From contig CANCSY010000110.1 in assembly GCA_947380915.1 (NCBI GenBank), positions 1 through 9,434 on the forward strand: a DNA stretch of 9,434 nt, read 5' to 3'. The translations under genes and the position numbers were made by a program. The stretch comes from Beijerinckiaceae bacterium (GTDB lineage Bacteria; Pseudomonadota; Alphaproteobacteria; Rhizobiales; Beijerinckiaceae). Shown here in pieces: positions 6,137-9,434 of the stretch. Numbering within the stretch: position 1 is the first letter of the stretch; every line of letters starts with the position of its first letter. The notes under the pieces were generated by a model. It saw nothing but the letters and a program-made list of their open reading frames with translations, was not told where the DNA came from and did no database searches.

Positions 6137-6451
6137 ATGAGCCTTGACCCGCAAGCCCGTCTTGAACTGGAAGCCGCCGCCTACCGCCGCCTGGTGGAGC
6201 ATCTGCGCAAGCGCACGGATGTGCAGAACATCGACCTGATGAATCTCGCAGGCTTCTGCCGCAACTGTCTGTCCAAGTGGATGAAGGAAGAGTCGGACCA
6301 GAAGGGTCTGGGCCTCAGCCTCGATGAGACCCGCGAGGCGGTCTATGGCATGCCCTATGACACGTGGAAGCAGCTTTATCAGCGCGAGGCCGCGCCCGAT
6401 CAGCAAAAGCAATTCGCCGCCGTGATGGCGGACCCGGCGAAACACGGCTAG
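6137..6451 (+). CDS. DUF1244 family small CxxC protein
   Basis: A 104-residue soluble protein. The core TDVQNIDLMNLAGFCRNCLS (27-46) followed by KWM, and EAVYGMPYDTWKQLY (67-81), are recognisable as DUF1244, a proteobacterial family of unknown function. Cys41 and Cys44 form a CxxC pair that could bind metal or be redox active. No signal peptide or membrane segment is present. ATG 6137 is chosen over 6128 because it has a properly spaced Shine-Dalgarno; the longer start would add MKP. Translation is probably coupled to the amidohydrolase-family gene, whose stop lies at 6129-6131. The C-terminal 20 residues are Gln/Ala-rich and probably disordered. It converges with the BKACE gene. Confidence 0.88.
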   Translation: MSLDPQARLELEAAAYRRLVEHLRKRTDVQNIDLMNLAGFCRNCLSKWMKEESDQKGLGLSLDETREAVYGMPYDTWKQLYQREAAPDQQKQFAAVMADPAKHG

Positions 6452-6459
6452 GTCCGCGA

Positions 6460-6496
6460 CGCTTCAGGCGAAGCGAAGGAACGCCCTCCGCTTCGC
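6460..6496. terminator. Inverted-repeat cluster between convergent genes, possible factor-assisted terminator
   Basis: CGCTTC (6460-6465), GCGAAGCG (6468-6475) and CGCTTCGC (6489-6496) can pair in two mutually exclusive ways: a 6-bp stem with a 4-base loop, or an 8-bp stem with a 13-base loop. It lies between the DUF1244 and BKACE stop codons. No T-run follows on either strand, so it is not a classic intrinsic terminator. Confidence 0.4.
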
Positions 6497-6518
6497 TGCT
6501 GGATGAACCGGTGGCGCC

Positions 6519-7472
6519 TCAGAACTTCACGTTCCCGCGCCCCTTCAGCCCCAGCATCTCGCGGGCGTCGTCAGGCGTCGCCGCCTCGTAGCCCAGTTCC
6601 TCGATGATATGGCGGATCTTCGCGACCTGCTGGGCGTTGGACGTGGCGAGCTTGCCACGGCTGATGAAGAGGGAGTCCTCGAGGCCCACGCGCACATGGC
6701 CGCCCATCATGGCGGCCTGGGTGGCGAAGGGCATCTGGTGACGGCCCGCCGCCAGCACCGACCAGCGATACTGATCACCGAACAGCTTGTCGGCGGTCTT
6801 TTTCATGAACATGAGATTGTCCACATCCGGCCCGATGCCGCCGAGAATGCCGAAGATCAGCTGCAGGAACACCGGCGGCTTGAACAGGCCCCGATCAAGG
6901 CAATGGGCGAGATTGTAGAGATGGCCCACGTCGTAGCACTCATGCTCGAACTTGGTGCCGTGACCCTCGCCGAGCGTTTTGTAAATGCGCTCGATGTCGC
7001 GGAAGGTGTTGCGGAAGATATTGTCGTCGGACTGGACGAGATAGTTCTCCTCCCAATCGTATTTCCAATCCTTGTAGCGGGTGGCCATGGGATAGAGCGC
7101 GAAATTCATCGTGCCCATGTTGAGCGAGCACATTTCGGGCGAGGCCTGGATCGGCGCGGCGAGGCGCTCGTCCACGGTCATCTTCACGCTGCCGCCGGTG
7201 GTGATGTTGACCACCGCGTCGCAGGCCTCGCCGATGCGCGGCAGGAATTCCATGAAGAGCTTGGGGTCGGGCGAGGGGCGGCCGTCTTTCGGGTCGCGCG
7301 CATGCAGATGCAGGATCGCCGCGCCGGCCTGCGCCGCCTCGATGGCGGAGGTTCCGATCTCCTCGGGGGTGATTGGCAGAGCGTCGGACATGGTGGGGGT
7401 ATGGATGGAGCCGGTCACCGCGCAGGTGATGATGACCTTGTTGGAAAAATTGCGCTTTTTGGGTTCAGACAT
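6519..7472 (-). CDS. BKACE family beta-keto acid cleavage enzyme (DUF849)
   Basis: A 317-residue TIM-barrel enzyme of the BKACE family. Known members (for example Kce, 3-keto-5-aminohexanoate cleavage enzyme) react a beta-keto acid with acetyl-CoA to give acetoacetate and a new CoA ester, using zinc. Visible are NKVIITCAVTGS (11-22), AAILHLHARDPKDGR with zinc ligands His55 and His57, VNITTGGS (88-95), PEMCSLNMGTMNF, HECYDVGHL, FGILGGIGP, WSVLAAGRHQ and HVRVGLEDSLF with the conserved Glu265. It is longer than Kce (about 275 residues), with an extra aromatic and charged stretch at about 128-172. The frame runs upstream to 7613, but ATG 7472 is chosen: GGAG lies seven bases before it and homology begins there. 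It overlaps the LivM gene by 8 bases, implying coupled translation. The substrate is not determinable from sequence. Confidence 0.92.
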   Translation of the reverse strand: MSEPKKRNFSNKVIITCAVTGSIHTPTMSDALPITPEEIGTSAIEAAQAGAAILHLHARDPKDGRPSPDPKLFMEFLPRIGEACDAVVNITTGGSVKMTVDERLAAPIQASPEMCSLNMGTMNFALYPMATRYKDWKYDWEENYLVQSDDNIFRNTFRDIERIYKTLGEGHGTKFEHECYDVGHLYNLAHCLDRGLFKPPVFLQLIFGILGGIGPDVDNLMFMKKTADKLFGDQYRWSVLAAGRHQMPFATQAAMMGGHVRVGLEDSLFISRGKLATSNAQQVAKIRHIIEELGYEAATPDDAREMLGLKGRGNVKF

Positions 7473-8511
7473 GGGTCGGCTCCGGTTTGGATTCTGTGTT
7501 GGATCTGGAATAACGCACGCGGCGTTCGAGCGGAATGGGGTCGAAGCCGAAACGATCATGCAGCCAGCCAGCCACGCCGCGCGGGGCGCGCAGCATGATG
7601 ACGATGGCGACAAGGCCGAGCATCATGAGATAGAGGCTGCCCAGATCCGACAGGGTCTGGCGCAGGATGAAGAAGACGATGGCGCCGATGATCGGCCCCT
7701 CGATGCGCCCGACGCCGCCGATGACGGACATGAAAATGACGAAGGCGGTCCAGTCGTTGACGCTGAAGGCGGCGTCAGGGGAGATGCGCAGCTTCTGCAG
7801 GAAGATCAGCGCCCCCGCCATGGCGGTTCCGAAGCCCGCGACCACATAGACCAGCAGCTTGATGCGCGTGACCTCGACCCCGTTGCTGCGGGCGGCGAGT
7901 TCATTGTGATGGATGGCGCGCAGGGCGAGGCCCCAGCGCGAGCGCAGCAGCGCGATGGTGGCGCCGATGACGACCACCACCAGCGCGAGCCCCGTCCAGT
8001 AGATCATGAATTCGCGGGCCTGGCGGCCGGAGGCCATTTCGGTGACGACGCGGGCGGGCAGGCTCGTGCCCGAGCCTCCGCCCAGCGACGACATCTGCGA
8101 AGCCAGCAGGCGAAACACCTCCGCCGCCACCCAGGAGCCAATGGCGAAATAGGCGCCGCGCAGGCGAAACAAGAGGCCCGCGACCGGGATCGCCAGCAGG
8201 CCGCCAATGACGCCCGCCACCACCAGGGCCACCAGCGGATGCAGCCCGCCGAACATGGTGAGCGCGAAGAGCGCATAGCCGCCGATGCCCACATAGGCCT
8301 GCTGGCCCACGGAGACGAGGCCGGAGAAGCCCGCCAGCAGGTTCCACAGGGTCGCCAGCGCCACATAGGCGAAGACTTGGGTCAGCAGGCTCAGATTGGA
8401 CGAGCCCGCCCACAGGGGCGCGCTGGCGAGCGCGGCGATGGCCACAAGCGCGGCCCAGGCCGTCAGGCGGCTGGCGCGTGTGCCGCGTGTGATGGTGAGC
8501 GCGCCGCTCAC
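7465..8511 (-). CDS. livM: Branched-chain amino acid-type ABC transporter permease (LivM family)
   Basis: A 348-residue inner-membrane permease, one of two that pair in HAAT/Liv importers for branched-chain amino acids, amides or other carboxylated solutes. It has many hydrophobic segments, the signature GFSGLVSVGQQAYVGIGGYA (61-80), GLLFRLRGAYFAIGSW, and the ATPase-contact loop GLALRAIHHNELAARSNGVE (194-213). GGVGRIEGPIIGA follows near the end. The start is GTG, overlapping the LivH stop by four bases (GTGA), typical of coupled translation. The C-terminal tail after about 310 is long and charged (PIPLERRVRYSRSNTES) and cytoplasmic; it encodes the BKACE ribosome binding site. The co-transcribed BKACE suggests the cargo may not be leucine. 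The family call is firm; cargo is unknown. Confidence 0.93.
   Translation of the reverse strand: MSGALTITRGTRASRLTAWAALVAIAALASAPLWAGSSNLSLLTQVFAYVALATLWNLLAGFSGLVSVGQQAYVGIGGYALFALTMFGGLHPLVALVVAGVIGGLLAIPVAGLLFRLRGAYFAIGSWVAAEVFRLLASQMSSLGGGSGTSLPARVVTEMASGRQAREFMIYWTGLALVVVVIGATIALLRSRWGLALRAIHHNELAARSNGVEVTRIKLLVYVVAGFGTAMAGALIFLQKLRISPDAAFSVNDWTAFVIFMSVIGGVGRIEGPIIGAIVFFILRQTLSDLGSLYLMMLGLVAIVIMLRAPRGVAGWLHDRFGFDPIPLERRVRYSRSNTESKPEPTHV
7480..7483 (-). promoter_or_regulatory. Ribosome binding site that decides the BKACE start
   Basis: GGAG on the minus strand sits seven bases before ATG 7472, inside the end of the LivM gene. It supports the short BKACE start rather than the upstream in-frame ATG at 7613, which would add 47 residues unlike the family. 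Confidence 0.65.
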
Positions 8512-9374
8512 GCCTGCACCCTCGGGAAGAAGCCTTCGGGCCTTATGGCGAGCACCACGAGAAAGGCCAGATGGCCCGCCAGCAATTGCCAGCCCGGGTC
8601 GATCTTCGCCCCAATCGCCTGCGCCACCCCCAGCACGACGCCGCCCGCCAGCGTGCCCCAGAGATTGCCCAGCCCGCCGATAATGACAGCCTCGAAGCCG
8701 AAGATGAGGCGCGCAGGACCCATGGAGGGATCGAAATTGGCGCGCACCGCCAGAAACACCCCCGCCACCGCCACCACCGCAAGGCAGAGCCCCATGGCGA
8801 GGCCGAAGATGTGGCGGTTGTCGACGCCCACCAGCTGCACGGTCGATTGATCGTCCGAGGTCGCGCGGAAGGCGCGGCCCCAGCTGGTGCGATAGAACAG
8901 GGCCTGCAAGGCGCCGATCATCGCCACCGCCACCACGAATTGCAGCAAGGGCAGCACGCCAATGGACAGATCCGGCGTGATCGGGATGGTCGCGGTCTCG
9001 ATGGCGCCGGCCTGCAGCTTGCGGCTGTCGGGGCTGAAGACTTCCAGCAAGCCATTCTGGATGATGACCGAGAGGCCGAAGGTGACGAGCAGGGGCGGCA
9101 GCAGATCATCGCCCAGGGTGCGGTTGAGCAGCCAGCGTTGCAGGGCGTAACCGATCAGCGCCATCAGCGGCGCGATGACGATGAGGGACGCCAAAGGCCC
9201 CAGGCCCAGCGCCTGCGTCACCACCAAAGCCAGATAGGCCGCCAGCACCACGAAATCCCCATGGGCGATATTCACAAGGCGCATCACGCCGAAGATGAGC
9301 GACAGGCCCGCCGCGAACATGGCGTAGAGCCCGCCCACCAGCACGCCCTGCACGATGGAGTTGAGCCAATCCAT
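8508..9374 (-). CDS. livH: Branched-chain amino acid-type ABC transporter permease (LivH family)
   Basis: A 288-residue inner-membrane permease, partner of the LivM-type protein. The N-terminus VQGVLVGGLYAMFAAGLSLI followed by FGVMRLVNIAHGDF is the LivH hallmark; LLVTFGLSVIIQNGLLEVF (95-113) and the ATPase-docking loop GRAFRATSDDQSTVQLVGVD (166-185) follow, then FEAVIIGGLGNLWGTLAGG and PEGFFP at the end. Length is standard. ATG 9374 lies only three bases after the stop of an ABC ATPase gene, with GGAG of that gene's end as its ribosome binding site. The gene order ATPase-livH-livM-BKACE is one operon transcribed leftward. A periplasmic binding protein for it is not in the window and should lie beyond the right edge or elsewhere. 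Confidence 0.94.
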   Translation of the reverse strand: MDWLNSIVQGVLVGGLYAMFAAGLSLIFGVMRLVNIAHGDFVVLAAYLALVVTQALGLGPLASLIVIAPLMALIGYALQRWLLNRTLGDDLLPPLLVTFGLSVIIQNGLLEVFSPDSRKLQAGAIETATIPITPDLSIGVLPLLQFVVAVAMIGALQALFYRTSWGRAFRATSDDQSTVQLVGVDNRHIFGLAMGLCLAVVAVAGVFLAVRANFDPSMGPARLIFGFEAVIIGGLGNLWGTLAGGVVLGVAQAIGAKIDPGWQLLAGHLAFLVVLAIRPEGFFPRVQA

Positions 9375-9377
9375 CGC

Positions 9378-9434
9378 TCAGACTCCGAAATAGGCCGCCG
9401 CGATCTCTTCGCGGCTGACGGTTGCGCTGGCGCC
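9378..9434 (-). CDS. C-terminal end of a Liv-type ABC transporter ATP-binding protein (LivF or LivG)
   Basis: The last 18 residues, GASATVSREEIAAAYFGV, run in from the right edge and stop at TGA (9378-9380). An ending of the type EEIAAAYFG resembles the C-terminus of LivF/LivG ATPases (commonly AYLG). Position, strand and the three-base gap before livH support this. LivF seems a little more likely than LivG, but the visible piece contains no Walker motif. Confidence 0.65.
   Translation of the reverse strand, partial: GASATVSREEIAAAYFGV

Noticed and set aside
7473..7613. 47-codon upstream extension of the BKACE gene
   Set aside because: It lies inside livM, has no family similarity, and the ATG at 7472 has GGAG at the right distance.
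7111..8850. 579-codon plus-strand open frame opposite livM and livH
   Set aside because: The translation is low-complexity Asp/His/Gly/Gln-rich and matches no family, whereas the minus strand encodes two canonical permeases in coupled frames.

Overview
The window looks like a GC-rich alphaproteobacterial chromosome, probably Hyphomicrobiales/Rhizobiales or a close relative. The evidence is a 41-residue cysteine-free ribosomal protein L36, a DUF1036 gene directly upstream of pyruvate kinase, and an N-formylglutamate amidohydrolase-family gene overlapping a DUF1244 gene. From memory these neighbours are typical of that group; no search was run.

Left part (1-2124) is accessory carboxylate metabolism. 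It begins with the C-terminal piece of a D-2-hydroxyacid dehydrogenase whose 5' end is replaced by a 79-bp exact copy of the signal-peptide region of the next gene. That next gene encodes a TctC/Bug-type periplasmic solute-binding protein with no TctA/TctB partner in view. A 2-keto-4-pentenoate hydratase-family gene (FAH-like fold) converges on it.

Middle part (2125-6451) is a housekeeping block. It holds rpmJ with a promoter and a textbook intrinsic terminator, an exported TPR protein that may be translated from a leaderless mRNA, pyruvate kinase convergent to it, the secreted DUF1036 protein upstream of pyk, and, divergently, the N-formylglutamate amidohydrolase-family gene coupled to a small CxxC protein (DUF1244).

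Right part (6519-9434) is a tight minus-strand operon that continues past the right edge: the tail of a Liv-type ABC ATPase, livH, livM, and a BKACE (beta-keto acid cleavage enzyme, DUF849). The gaps or overlaps are 3 bp, 4 bp and 8 bp, so importer and enzyme are probably co-translated. The simplest reading is uptake of a carboxylate or amino-acid-like compound followed by acetyl-CoA-dependent cleavage of a beta-keto acid.

Most worth a second look: the 79-bp chimeric repeat at the left edge (recombination scar or assembly artefact), the His-to-Arg change in the dehydrogenase fragment, and the Liv-BKACE cassette of unknown substrate. I see no CRISPR, transposase, tRNA, rRNA, phage or defence gene.
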